This document shows, one piece after another, positions 39,140 to 46,906 of a stretch of DNA of 64,000 nucleotides (positions are counted from its first letter, which is position 1; every line of letters begins with the position of its first letter). The stretch comes from Tsukamurella sp. 1534. Lineage in GTDB: Bacteria; Actinomycetota; Actinomycetes; Mycobacteriales; Mycobacteriaceae. The DNA lies in the NCBI RefSeq assembly GCF_000312385.1, contig NZ_HE997628.1, positions 516,843-580,842 on the forward strand, in the 5' to 3' direction. A program made the position numbers and the translations under genes. The notes beneath the pieces are model-generated. The model was not told where the DNA came from and searched no databases. It was given only the letters and a program-made list of their open reading frames with translations.

Positions 39140-39583
39140 ATGACTGAGGTTTCGGTACTCGACGATCAGGCGATCGTCCGGAAGTTCCTGGCGGATATGG
39201 CCGACGCGCGCGTCGACGAGGCGATCGCCGCGTTCGACGAGGACGTGGTGTACACGAACGTCGGGCTGCCCACAGTGCGCGGCAAGCGGCGCGCCGGCGG
39301 CGTGATCCGGCTGCTGAGCCGCCCCGGCCTGGGATTCGGTGTGGAGATCATCTCGTCGGCGGCCGAGAACGGCACCGTTCTCACCGAGCGCGTGGACGAA
39401 CTGCGCGTGGGGCCGCTGGCCGTCCGGTTCTGGGTCTGCGGGCGGTTCGACGTCCGCGACGGACGGATCGTGCTGTGGCGGGACTACTTCGACAACGTCG
39501 ACATCGTCAAGGGCGTCATCCGCGGCGTGCTGGCGCTCGCCGTGCCCGCGGTGCAGCGCCCGATGACGCCGCTGGAGCGCTGA
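39140..39583 (+). CDS. Limonene-1,2-epoxide hydrolase-family protein
   Basis: 147-aa NTF2-fold protein. The pattern VRKFLADMADARVDEAIAAF, DEDVVYTNVGLPTVRGKRRA and DVRDGRIVLWRDYFDNVD matches the LEH/EphG family, where an Arg and two Asp activate water to open an epoxide. Here the RDGRIVLWRDYFD stretch supplies the Arg and Asp. The substrate is unknown. The start is supported by the leaderless -10 box. The stop touches the stop of the convergent kinase gene with no spacer. Confidence 0.8.
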   Translation: MTEVSVLDDQAIVRKFLADMADARVDEAIAAFDEDVVYTNVGLPTVRGKRRAGGVIRLLSRPGLGFGVEIISSAAENGTVLTERVDELRVGPLAVRFWVCGRFDVRDGRIVLWRDYFDNVDIVKGVIRGVLALAVPAVQRPMTPLER

Positions 39584-41239
39584 TCACTCGTTGTAGCGGG
39601 AACTTCCGGCCACCGGATGGGTGGTGGAGATGAGCTTCGCCGCGCAGTGGTCCCTGTCGTAGTTCTGCTGGAGACACCACGCCAGTGCGGGCTCTGCCGA
39701 ATCCCAGCCGGCTCCCGCGTAGATCGTGATCCAGACTTGCCGGGTGCTGTCGTACACCGGCCAGTCGTAGTTCGAGAGGACCCGGATCGCGCCGTAACGC
39801 CGGTCGTACGCGGCGATCTCGGCGAGGATGTCGGCGTCGAGCCATGTTTTTCCCCGGTCGATCACGCCGGAGTACTTGGATGCGAGCTGGACCACCCAGC
39901 GGTCGTTGAGCGTCGCCTCGACCACCGGCCGGTCGGCCGCGGCGCGGGCCCGCAGGGCCGCGAGCGGGTCGGCGGCCGCTGACGATGTGGTTGCGGGCTC
40001 CGTCGTCGTGGCGGTGCCGCCCGTGGTCGGCTGCGACGCCGCGGTCGCGGTCACCGTCTCCGTCGACGCGGCCGGAGTCGAATCGCCCCCGCGGAGGGCG
40101 ACGTAGCCGAGAACGGCGGTGGCACCGACGAGGACGGCCGCCACGACCGCGAGGACCGGCACCAGCCGGTTCGGCCGCGGCGGCTGCGGATAGGAGCCCT
40201 GCGGTGCGGCCGGGTACGACGGGGCGGCCCGATACGGCGGCGCGGGCGGGTACGACGGCGCGGCCGGGTAGGACGGGGGAGGAGCAGACAGGTGGGGCGT
40301 GGTCGGTTGCACCGGGAAGGGATGCGAGATCACCGTCGGGTCCGACGATGCGGGCGCCGGGCGGATGATCGTCGGGTCGTACTCCGACGGCGGCACGGGC
40401 GCGTCGACGCTGTGACCGTCGAGCGCGTCGAGGGCCGCGGCGGCGAGCGCGCCGCAGCTCCCGAACCGTTCCGCGGGATCCTTGGCCATGCCCGTGGCGA
40501 TGACCGAGTCCATCGCGGCGGGAACCGGGGCCTGCGCGGAGGGGCGCGGGACGGGAGCGGTGAGGTGCTGCTTGAGCATCACGCCCAGGCTCTCGCCCCG
40601 GTACGGCGGATGGCCCGTGAGCGCCTCGAACAGGACGCAGGTGAGCGAGTAGACGTCGCTCGCGACCGTCGCGGAATCCCCGTCGAACCGCTCCGGCGCC
40701 GCGTACGCCTGCGACCCCACGAACACACCCGCCGAGGTCATCCGGGACTGCGTATCGGCCACGGCGAGGCCGAAATCCAGGAGGTACGGGAATCCGGCCT
40801 CGGTGAGCTCGATGTTGGCGGGCTTGACGTCCCGGTGCACGAGGCCGCGGGCGTGCGCGGCGTCCAGCGCGCCCGCCACCTGTTCGACGAGGGCGACGGC
40901 CCGGGCCGGCGGCAGCGGACCGTCGCGCAGCACCTCCGCGAGGTTGCGCCCCTCCACGAGCCGCATGTCGATGAAGAGCACGCCGTCGATCTCGCCGAAG
41001 TCGTGGATCGGGATGACGTGCGGGTCCGCCAGTTTCGCGACGGTCCGGGATTCGCGGGTGAACCGTTCGCGGAACTGCGGATCCTGCGCGGCCGAGAGGT
41101 GCAGCACCTTGAGCGCCACGTCGCGGCCCCGCTGCTCGTCGTGCGCGAGGTACACCTCGCCCATGCCGCCGCGACCCAACAGCCGCCCGATGGAATACGG
41201 CCCCAGCCTGGTTCCGCTGCGCTCGCCCTCGCCCGTCAT
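39584..41239 (-). CDS. Membrane Ser/Thr protein kinase with extracellular sensor
   Basis: 551-aa PknB-type kinase. The kinase domain covers residues 12-275: Gly loop LLGRGGMGEVYLA, VALKVL (catalytic Lys), HRDVKPANIELTEAGFPYLL then DFGLA, activation loop SRMTSAGVFVGSQAYAAPERF. A Pro-rich linker (PAAPSYPAAPQGSYP) leads to one membrane helix (about residues 370-390, VPVLAVVAAVLVGATAVLGY). The external part is Thr/Ser-rich, then a compact domain of about 130 residues with WVVQLASKY, WDSAEPALAWCLQQNYDRDHC (two Cys that may pair) and KLISTTHPVAGS. There are no PASTA repeats. This ectodomain type recurs in mycobacterial kinases and its ligand is unknown. Confidence 0.93.
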   Translation of the reverse strand: MTGEGERSGTRLGPYSIGRLLGRGGMGEVYLAHDEQRGRDVALKVLHLSAAQDPQFRERFTRESRTVAKLADPHVIPIHDFGEIDGVLFIDMRLVEGRNLAEVLRDGPLPPARAVALVEQVAGALDAAHARGLVHRDVKPANIELTEAGFPYLLDFGLAVADTQSRMTSAGVFVGSQAYAAPERFDGDSATVASDVYSLTCVLFEALTGHPPYRGESLGVMLKQHLTAPVPRPSAQAPVPAAMDSVIATGMAKDPAERFGSCGALAAAALDALDGHSVDAPVPPSEYDPTIIRPAPASSDPTVISHPFPVQPTTPHLSAPPPSYPAAPSYPPAPPYRAAPSYPAAPQGSYPQPPRPNRLVPVLAVVAAVLVGATAVLGYVALRGGDSTPAASTETVTATAASQPTTGGTATTTEPATTSSAAADPLAALRARAAADRPVVEATLNDRWVVQLASKYSGVIDRGKTWLDADILAEIAAYDRRYGAIRVLSNYDWPVYDSTRQVWITIYAGAGWDSAEPALAWCLQQNYDRDHCAAKLISTTHPVAGSSRYNE

Positions 41240-41280
41240 GTCCGCCCCTCCGCCGCACTCGCGATGATCGTAGCGAGACG

Positions 41281-41318
41281 CGCGGGGCGCCGCGGTCCGA
41301 TGACCGCGACGCCCCGCG
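41281..41318 (-). terminator. Long hairpin terminator of the acyl-CoA dehydrogenase gene
   Basis: CGCGGGGCG (41281-41289) pairs with CGCCCCGCG (41310-41318). After one mismatch, CGCGGT pairs with ACCGCG around a 6-nt loop. It lies 26 nt downstream of the minus-strand acyl-CoA dehydrogenase stop, so it probably ends that transcript. Confidence 0.65.
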
Positions 41319-41343
41319 TGGGTACTGCGTGGAGACCCGCCCG

Positions 41344-42492
41344 TCAGAGGGTGCGGGCGATGATCTCCTTCATGATCTCGTTGGTGCCCGCGTAGATCAT
41401 CTGGACGCGGTTGTCGGCCCAGAACCGGGCGACGGGGTACTCGGCCATGTACCCGTAGCCGCCGAACAGCTGCAGGCACTCGCTCGCGACGTTCTGTGCG
41501 GTGTCGGACGTCCACCACTTGGCCATGGCCACCGTCGGGATGTCGAGCTCGCCCTTGACGTGCTTCTCGATGCAGTCGTCCACGAAGACGCGCGCGATCG
41601 TGGTCTCCGTGAGCGCCTCGGCGAGTTTGAACTTGGTGTTCTGGAACCCGAAGACGGGGCGGCCGAAGGCCTCCCGCTCCTTGGTGTAGCGCAGGGTCTC
41701 CTCGAAGATGACCTCCATGCCGGCGACACAGGCCTGGCCGATGATGAGGCGCTCCTGCGGCAGCTGCTGCATGAGCTGGTAGAAGCCGAGGCCCTCCTGG
41801 TCGCCGAGCAGGTTCGCGACCGGGACGTGGACGTCGTCGAAGAACAGCTCCGACGTGTCCTGGCCCTTCTGGCCGATCTTGTTGAGAACCTTGCCGCGGC
41901 GGAAGCCCTCGCGGTCGGCCTCGACCAGGACCAGCGAGATGCCCGCGGCGCCCTCGTCCGGGTTGGTCTTGCAGACCACGACGATCAGGTCGGCCTGCTG
42001 GCCGTTGGTGATGAACGTCTTGCTGCCGTTGATCACGTACTCGTCGCCGGACTTGATGGCACGGGTCTTGACGTTCTGCAGGTCCGAACCGGTGCCGGGC
42101 TCCGTCATCGCGATGGCGCCGACGGCCTCGCCCGAGGCCATCTTGGGCAGCCACGTCTTCTTCTGCTCCTCGGTGCCGTACGCGAGGATGTAATGCGCGA
42201 CGATGCCGTTGTGCAGCGAGACGCCCCAGCTGGTGTCGAAGGCCTGCGCCTGCGCGGCGATCAGGACGGCCTCGTGGCGGAAGTCGCCGCCACCGCCGCC
42301 GTACTCCTCGGGGATGGACAGGCACAGCAGGCCCAGGTCGCCGGCCTTGTTCCACAGGTCGCGGTCCACGTGGTGCTGCTCGGCGTACTTCTCGATGTTG
42401 GGGGTGAGTTCCTTCGCCAGGAACTTGTCCGCGAGGTCGCGGAGGGCGTCGAGCTCGTCGTTCATCCAGCTCGGACGGCGGCGTGCGGCCAT
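41344..42492 (-). CDS. Acyl-CoA dehydrogenase
   Basis: 382-aa FAD flavoprotein for the first step of beta-oxidation or a related alpha/beta desaturation. It has the N-terminal helical domain, the middle beta domain with AIAMTEPGTGSDLQNVKTRA and VINGSKTFITNG, and the C-terminal domain with REAFGRPVFGFQNTKFKLAE, LFGGYGYMAEYPVARFWADN and the catalytic-base area IYAGTNEIMKEIIAR. ATG 42492 is preferred because an AGGTGG lies 8 nt upstream; GTG 42504 has no room for a ribosome site. It is in the same orientation as the downstream kinase gene but separated from it by a hairpin. Confidence 0.94.
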   Translation of the reverse strand: MAARRRPSWMNDELDALRDLADKFLAKELTPNIEKYAEQHHVDRDLWNKAGDLGLLCLSIPEEYGGGGGDFRHEAVLIAAQAQAFDTSWGVSLHNGIVAHYILAYGTEEQKKTWLPKMASGEAVGAIAMTEPGTGSDLQNVKTRAIKSGDEYVINGSKTFITNGQQADLIVVVCKTNPDEGAAGISLVLVEADREGFRRGKVLNKIGQKGQDTSELFFDDVHVPVANLLGDQEGLGFYQLMQQLPQERLIIGQACVAGMEVIFEETLRYTKEREAFGRPVFGFQNTKFKLAEALTETTIARVFVDDCIEKHVKGELDIPTVAMAKWWTSDTAQNVASECLQLFGGYGYMAEYPVARFWADNRVQMIYAGTNEIMKEIIARTL

Positions 42493-42594
42493 GTCGGTGA
42501 CCACCTTTCTGCGAGGGTTGCCGACTCACTAAATCAGACCCGCACAGTGGAAAACAAGCACGGGTGCCTGGTTTGTGGTGTAGTCGCAGGTCGC

Positions 42595-43023
42595 TCAGGC
42601 GAGCGCGGCGGGATCCGGAGCGGGGACCGCGCCCATCTGCACCATCGCCCCGAGCTCGTCGCGCACGCCCCAGTGTTCGGCCAGGCGGTCGCCTTCGGTG
42701 CGGTAGACGTGCACGGTGGTCATTGCGAACGGCTTCCCGGCGGCGATCGGCCCGTGGACCTCGGGGACGCCGATGCCGCGGCCCGTCGCCCGAACGACGA
42801 TCCGGTCGTCGGTCTCGATGACGTCCTCGATCTCGTAGCGCAGCCGCAGGGTGCCGCTCACCCACGTCAGGATGCGGCGGAAGCCCTCCGGTCCGGGCGG
42901 GATGGGGAACGGTGATCCGTGGTCCACGAAATCGTCCGTGACCAGGTCGCCGAGCCGCGACAGGTCGCCCGTGTTGATCGCGGCGAACAGTGCGCGTGCC
43001 GCCCCCATGGCCTCGTTGCTCAT
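42595..43023 (-). CDS. SnoaL-like polyketide-cyclase/ester-cyclase family protein
   Basis: 142-aa NTF2-fold protein: helix AARALFAAINTGDLSRLGDL, then DDFVDHGSPFPIPPGPEGFR, TGRGIGVPEVHGPIAAGKPF and a final strand TVHVYRTEGDRLAEHWGVRDELG. This is the SnoaL-like pattern (H.P..PG...F). Such proteins act as cyclases, isomerases or binding proteins and the motif does not predict the substrate. The ATG is at 43021-43023 and is divergent from the TetR gene over 63 bp that contain a tandem operator-like repeat, so it is the likely target of that repressor. Confidence 0.8.
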   Translation of the reverse strand: MSNEAMGAARALFAAINTGDLSRLGDLVTDDFVDHGSPFPIPPGPEGFRRILTWVSGTLRLRYEIEDVIETDDRIVVRATGRGIGVPEVHGPIAAGKPFAMTTVHVYRTEGDRLAEHWGVRDELGAMVQMGAVPAPDPAALA

Positions 43024-43040
43024 GATTACCTCCAGTTTCG

Positions 43041-43070
43041 ATGGAATCTGATTCCATTGGAATGTGATTC
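43041..43070. promoter_or_regulatory. Tandem operator between SnoaL-like gene and tetR
   Basis: GGAATCTGATTC (43043-43054) and GGAATGTGATTC (43059-43070) are near-identical direct repeats 16 bp apart. They overlap two perfect palindromes: ATGGAATCTGATTCCAT at 43041-43057 and ATTCCATTGGAAT at 43051-43063. It is very likely the binding site for the neighbouring TetR regulator. It is also the most AT-rich part of this stretch. Confidence 0.65.
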
Positions 43071-43086
43071 TAAGCGATATGGCACG

Positions 43087-43731
43087 ATGACGGCAATGGT
43101 CCGAAGCACGCGCAACTACGACAACTCCGGGCGCAAGCGCGCCGCGGAGGAGACGCGCGCGGCGATCCTCGACGCGGCGCGGACGATCCTGCTCGAGGGC
43201 GGGTACGACGAGATGACCATCGCGAGCCTGGCGCGCGCGGCCGGCGTCAGCCCACAGACCATCTACAACTCCGTCGGAGACAAGGCCGCCGTGGTCAAGG
43301 CCTGCTACGACGTGGTGCTCGCGGGCGACGCCGAGCCCGTCCCGATGAGCGAGCGGCCCGCCTTCCGCGCGCTCTCACTGGCCACCGACAGGCCGGCGTT
43401 CCTCCGCGCCTACGCGCACTGGTGCCGCGACATCAACTCCCGAGTCGGGGGCTTGCTCGGCCGGCTCCTCACCGCAGGCGGCCGCGACGAGTCGTTGCGG
43501 TCCTTCCTCCGGGCCATCGACCAGGAACGCCGCCTGGGCACGACCCACGCGATGACCGCGCTGCAACGCGCCCACGGGCTACCCGACGCGGTGCCGCTCG
43601 AGCGGGCGATCGACGTGGCGTGGACACTCAATTCGCCCGAGGTCTACGAGCGTCTCGTCACCCGGTGCGGGTGGCCGCTCGACGACTACGAGCACTGGCT
43701 CGCCAACCAGCTCGCTGCCGTGCTGCGCTGA
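43087..43731 (+). CDS. TetR-family transcriptional regulator
   Basis: 214-aa repressor. The DNA-binding domain spans residues about 15-60: RAAILDAARTILLEGGYDEM followed by TIASLARAAGVSPQTIYNSVGDKAAVV. The C-terminal helical domain for ligand binding is unknown. ATG 43087 is chosen; ATG 43096 (MVRSTRNYDNSG) is equally possible. The gene is divergent from a SnoaL-like gene, with a tandem palindromic site between them. Confidence 0.9.
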   Translation: MTAMVRSTRNYDNSGRKRAAEETRAAILDAARTILLEGGYDEMTIASLARAAGVSPQTIYNSVGDKAAVVKACYDVVLAGDAEPVPMSERPAFRALSLATDRPAFLRAYAHWCRDINSRVGGLLGRLLTAGGRDESLRSFLRAIDQERRLGTTHAMTALQRAHGLPDAVPLERAIDVAWTLNSPEVYERLVTRCGWPLDDYEHWLANQLAAVLR

Positions 43732-43797
43732 GTTGTGGCCCTCCCACCTGCGGTGACACGAATGTGGAACCGTTCGCCGAGTTGGTGCGTCTAATTG

Positions 43798-44172
43798 ATG
43801 CGGACGAAAAACCAACGAGATCGGGGGAACGAGTTGGAGACGACACCGCAGGTCTGGTCGGACGCCGCAGAAGCGGAGGTGGTGCACGACCGGGCCGTCG
43901 AGGTTCGTGAGCTCCTGGCCCGAGTGCGGGGGACGGGGACGGGCGCACGGGGGGATGTGCGAGTCACCGTCGGTCTGGGGGGACGGCTCACGGGGGTGGT
44001 GATCGCGGGGCGCGCCATGGAGCTGTCGGGGGACGCTCTGGGCGCGGAGATCATGGCCGCGGCCTCCCTGGCTGAGAATCACGCAGCCGGGGAGGTCCAC
44101 TCGATCGCCTCGCAGTACTACCCGGACATCGACACGACCGATGTGTGGAACTCGGGGTCGGGGGAGCCGTGA
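43798..44172 (+). CDS. YbaB/EbfC-like small protein of a T7SS-type cassette
   Basis: 124-aa protein: N-terminal helix AAEAEVVHDRAVEVRELLAR, then strands VRVTVGLGGRLTGVVIAG and a helix ELSGDALGAEIMAAASLAEN. This is the YbaB-like nucleoid-protein fold seen in small proteins next to ESX effectors. The start is uncertain: ATG 43798 lacks a ribosome site, while TTG 43834 has GGGGGAA 5-6 nt upstream. The stop overlaps the next gene. Confidence 0.6.
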   Translation: MRTKNQRDRGNELETTPQVWSDAAEAEVVHDRAVEVRELLARVRGTGTGARGDVRVTVGLGGRLTGVVIAGRAMELSGDALGAEIMAAASLAENHAAGEVHSIASQYYPDIDTTDVWNSGSGEP

Positions 44173-44477
44173 CCGACTTCGAGCTCGAGCCGGGAACCGT
44201 CGAAGCGCACCAGAGGGCGCTGTCCACCGTCGCGGCAACGGTGTGTACGGCCGGCGCCGCCGCGACCAAGCGGGTGGGCGGCATGGACTTCGGTGCGCTG
44301 TTCGCCTCCACGCTGGTCCCTGACGTCAACCGCACCCTGGACGATGTGCGCGACGCGATCACGCGGCACAAGGCCGAGGTGGAGCAGCACCGGGCGGACT
44401 TCCTCCGCAACATCCAGGCGGATACCGACACCGACAGCGGCGGCGCGTCCGCGATCACCGGATCGGCCGGATCATGA
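44169..44477 (+). CDS. ESX-1 secretion-associated (EspC/DUF2580-like) protein
   Basis: 102-aa helical protein: TDFELEPGTVEAHQRALSTV at the start, a Gly-hinge VGGMDFGALFAST, then LDDVRDAITRHKAEVEQHRA and DFLRNI. Length and pattern resemble EspC/DUF2580 proteins that leave through type VII secretion. The GTG start overlaps the upstream stop, and its own stop overlaps the next ATG, so all three cassette genes are coupled. The family call rests on pattern, not on a search. Confidence 0.6.
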   Translation: MTDFELEPGTVEAHQRALSTVAATVCTAGAAATKRVGGMDFGALFASTLVPDVNRTLDDVRDAITRHKAEVEQHRADFLRNIQADTDTDSGGASAITGSAGS

Positions 44478-45403
44478 GCATCACCGAGACCATCGACGAC
44501 GCCACGAAGGGCGTGCCCCTCGCCGAATCCGTGTACGAGGCCGTGGAAGGACTCGCCGAGCAGAATCCGATGCAGTTCGCGGGCAACGTCTTCACCGGCG
44601 GGATCGCCGTCCAGGAAATCGTCACCGACCCCGTCGGGACGTTCTTCGCCTCCGGCGTCGGATGGATCTTCGAGCACGTGCCGGCGTTGAAGTCCAGCCT
44701 CGACGCGGTGTCCGGGAATCCGGACGCCATCGACGACCTCACCGACACCTGGGAGAAGCAGGTGGCCGCGCCCCTCGCGGCTGTGTCGTCGACCGTCGAG
44801 AACGCGGGTGGGGCCACCGCCTCCGGGTGGTCCGGGTCGGACGGGAACGCGTACCGCGCGGCGACGGCGAGGCTCGCGGTCAGCAGCGACGCGCTCAGCG
44901 AATCCGCCCGGTCCGCCGCATCCACGCTGGCGTTCGCCGGCGGGCTCGTCGAAGAGGTGCGGAACTTCATCCGGGACGAGCTCTCGAAATTGTGCGCATG
45001 GGCGGTCGCCACGTGGGCCGCCGGCGCGGCGGCCTCGGTCCCCACGGGCGGGGCGTCGGTGGTGGGGGCGACCAACACCATCGTTCTTCGCGCAACGGCG
45101 CTGGCGCAGAAGTTCGCAGGCCTGCTGCGCACGCTCACCGGCAAGCTCCAAGCGCTCACGAGCAGGCTCGGAACCTTGGGCGACGCGGTCAAGGCGCTCC
45201 GGGTGGCCGGCGCGAAACTCGACGGTGCCGCGACTGCGACCGCCAAGGCCGTCGACAACGGGGCCGTCGTCCGTACGGTGATCGACCTCGCGGAGTCGAA
45301 ACCCTCCATCGGCGCCGGTGACATCCTGCTCAACGGAGTGGTCGCCGAGTACAAGGCCGCCGGCGACGCCTGGGCGGCCGACCAGGGGACCCGGCCGGCC
45401 TGA
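44474..45403 (+). CDS. WXG100-like protein with C-terminal helical extension
   Basis: 309-aa protein, Ala-rich and mostly helical. Residues about 85-165 resemble a WXG100 unit: DDLTDTWEKQVAAPLAAVSS, then W-S-G at 119-121 within SGWSGSDGNAYRAATA, then a second helix. Two hydrophobic stretches follow at about residues 175-205 and a long amphipathic region LTGKLQALTSRLGTLGDAVK. There is no known toxin domain at the end and no immunity-like gene behind it. It is likely a T7SS substrate or a scaffold; the exact role is unknown. Confidence 0.6.
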   Translation: MSITETIDDATKGVPLAESVYEAVEGLAEQNPMQFAGNVFTGGIAVQEIVTDPVGTFFASGVGWIFEHVPALKSSLDAVSGNPDAIDDLTDTWEKQVAAPLAAVSSTVENAGGATASGWSGSDGNAYRAATARLAVSSDALSESARSAASTLAFAGGLVEEVRNFIRDELSKLCAWAVATWAAGAAASVPTGGASVVGATNTIVLRATALAQKFAGLLRTLTGKLQALTSRLGTLGDAVKALRVAGAKLDGAATATAKAVDNGAVVRTVIDLAESKPSIGAGDILLNGVVAEYKAAGDAWAADQGTRPA

Positions 45404-45426
45404 GCGGCGTGAGGCAGGATGGCGGT

Positions 45427-46128
45427 GTGAGCACCGTGCCGGAAGCCCGTGACCTCCTGATCGCCGACGTCCCCGCCGCCTCGCGCGCCGCCCATGCCCG
45501 GCTCCTCGCCGCGGATGAAGCCGCCGAGTACGCGGTCGGCGGCGTGGACGTGGTCGTGGGTTCGCCCGCCTGGGCGGGCTCCTCAGGGCTGCTCGTGGCC
45601 ACCGACGACCCGGCCGAGGGCGCACGCCTCGCGGGCCGCCGGGGTCTGCCCGTCGAACAGGTCGGTGACCGCGGGTTCGCCGCGGCCGCAGCGGGGCTCA
45701 CCCTCGGACTCTCCGGCCCGACGGTGCCCGCCGGGGCGCGGCCCGGCGCCGAGATCCAGGCCGTGGACCACCTGGTGCTGACCTCGCCGAACCGGGACCG
45801 CATCATCGCGACCCTGTGCGGGCGGCTCGATTTCGACCTCCGGCTCGACCGCGTGCAGTCCTGGGGCGTGCATCAGTTGTTCCTCCGCCGCGGAGACCTG
45901 CTCGTCGAGGTCGTGCTGACGGAGGGCGACACCGCGGATCCGTCGGGGCCGGATGCGCTGTGGGGCATCGCCTACCGCACCGCCGACGCCGACGCCACCG
46001 TCGAGCGCCTCACCGGAGCGGGCGTCACGATGAGTGAGGTCCGCCGGGGTGCGAAGCCCGGTACCCGGGTCGCGACGATCAAGGATCCCGCGCTGGGGCT
46101 CCCCACGATCGTCCTCGAACAGTCTTGA
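45427..46128 (+). CDS. VOC-family (glyoxalase-fold) protein
   Basis: 233-aa protein with two vicinal-oxygen-chelate halves. The second is clear: AVDHLVLTSPNRDRIIATLC, VHQLFLRRGDLLVEVV, WGIAYRTADADATVERL and IKDPALGLPTIVLE. The first half (residues about 10-95) is degenerate. VOC proteins are metal-dependent lyases, dioxygenases or binding proteins, so no reaction is proposed. GTG 45427 has AGGATGG upstream; GTG 45409 is an alternative. Confidence 0.75.
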   Translation: MSTVPEARDLLIADVPAASRAAHARLLAADEAAEYAVGGVDVVVGSPAWAGSSGLLVATDDPAEGARLAGRRGLPVEQVGDRGFAAAAAGLTLGLSGPTVPAGARPGAEIQAVDHLVLTSPNRDRIIATLCGRLDFDLRLDRVQSWGVHQLFLRRGDLLVEVVLTEGDTADPSGPDALWGIAYRTADADATVERLTGAGVTMSEVRRGAKPGTRVATIKDPALGLPTIVLEQS

Positions 46129-46138
46129 GTCCCGCCGA

Positions 46139-46906
46139 CTAGCGGGGGAGGTCCGCCGCCGCGGATTCGTCCACGTACCACACGGTTTCGAGAGTCCCGT
46201 GCGCACCGGCGCAGGGCCAGTCGTCGGGGCTGGCGCCGCCGACGCCCGCGAACACCGCCTGCGATTTCTCCGCGCCCGACACGAGGAACCAGACCCGGCG
46301 GGCCGCGCAGATCGCCGGTAGCGTCAGGGTGAGGCGCTTGGGCGGAGGCTTCGGGGAGTCCGTCACCGACACCACGGTGTCCTCGCTCTCGCGGACGGCG
46401 GGGGTGTGCGGGAACAGCGAATTGATGTGTCCCTCACCGCCCATGCCCAGGAGGTGCACGTCGAACTGCGGCACGACACCGGCCCCGGCCCGTACCGCGT
46501 TACCGCGCCGCTGCGCGTTCTGCACCAGTCGCTCGGCGTACACGCGGGCCGCCAGATCGCCGTCGCCGTTGAACTCGTCGGCGGCGGGGAAGCGGTAGAG
46601 GTTGTCCGGATCCACCGGCACGTGATCGAGGAGGGCCTCGCGCGCCTGCCGCTCGTTCCGGTCGGGGGACCCGTCCCGCACGAACCGCTCGTCGCCGAAG
46701 AACACGTCGACGCGCGTCCAGTCGATCTCCCTGCCGCGCAGCGCGTCCGAGAGCGCGTTGCCGTTGGTGCCGCCCGTGATCACGATCGAGGCGAAGCCGC
46801 GGTCGGCCTGCGCCTCGGCGATCACCGCGACCAGGTCGTTCGCGGCGGCCGCGACCAGGCCGTCGGCATCGTCGAACCTGCGGACAGAGGTGGGGGCCAC
46901 CGTCAT
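46139..46906 (-). CDS. pgl: 6-phosphogluconolactonase
   Basis: 255-aa enzyme (DevB/SOL type) that hydrolyses 6-phosphogluconolactone, the product of Zwf. It shows GGTNGNALSDALRG in place of the usual G-G-T/S-P, followed by VFFGDERFV, PDRNERQAREALLDHVPV, and FDVHLLGMGGEGHINSLFPH with the catalytic His. The ATG overlaps the opcA stop by one base. It ends the pentose-phosphate operon tkt-tal-zwf-opcA-pgl. Confidence 0.95.
   Translation of the reverse strand: MTVAPTSVRRFDDADGLVAAAANDLVAVIAEAQADRGFASIVITGGTNGNALSDALRGREIDWTRVDVFFGDERFVRDGSPDRNERQAREALLDHVPVDPDNLYRFPAADEFNGDGDLAARVYAERLVQNAQRRGNAVRAGAGVVPQFDVHLLGMGGEGHINSLFPHTPAVRESEDTVVSVTDSPKPPPKRLTLTLPAICAARRVWFLVSGAEKSQAVFAGVGGASPDDWPCAGAHGTLETVWYVDESAAADLPR

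Noticed and set aside
44474-45403. Polymorphic toxin with C-terminal nuclease or ADP-ribosyltransferase domain
   Set aside because: The last 100 residues are Ala-rich helices without catalytic motifs, and no immunity-like gene follows.
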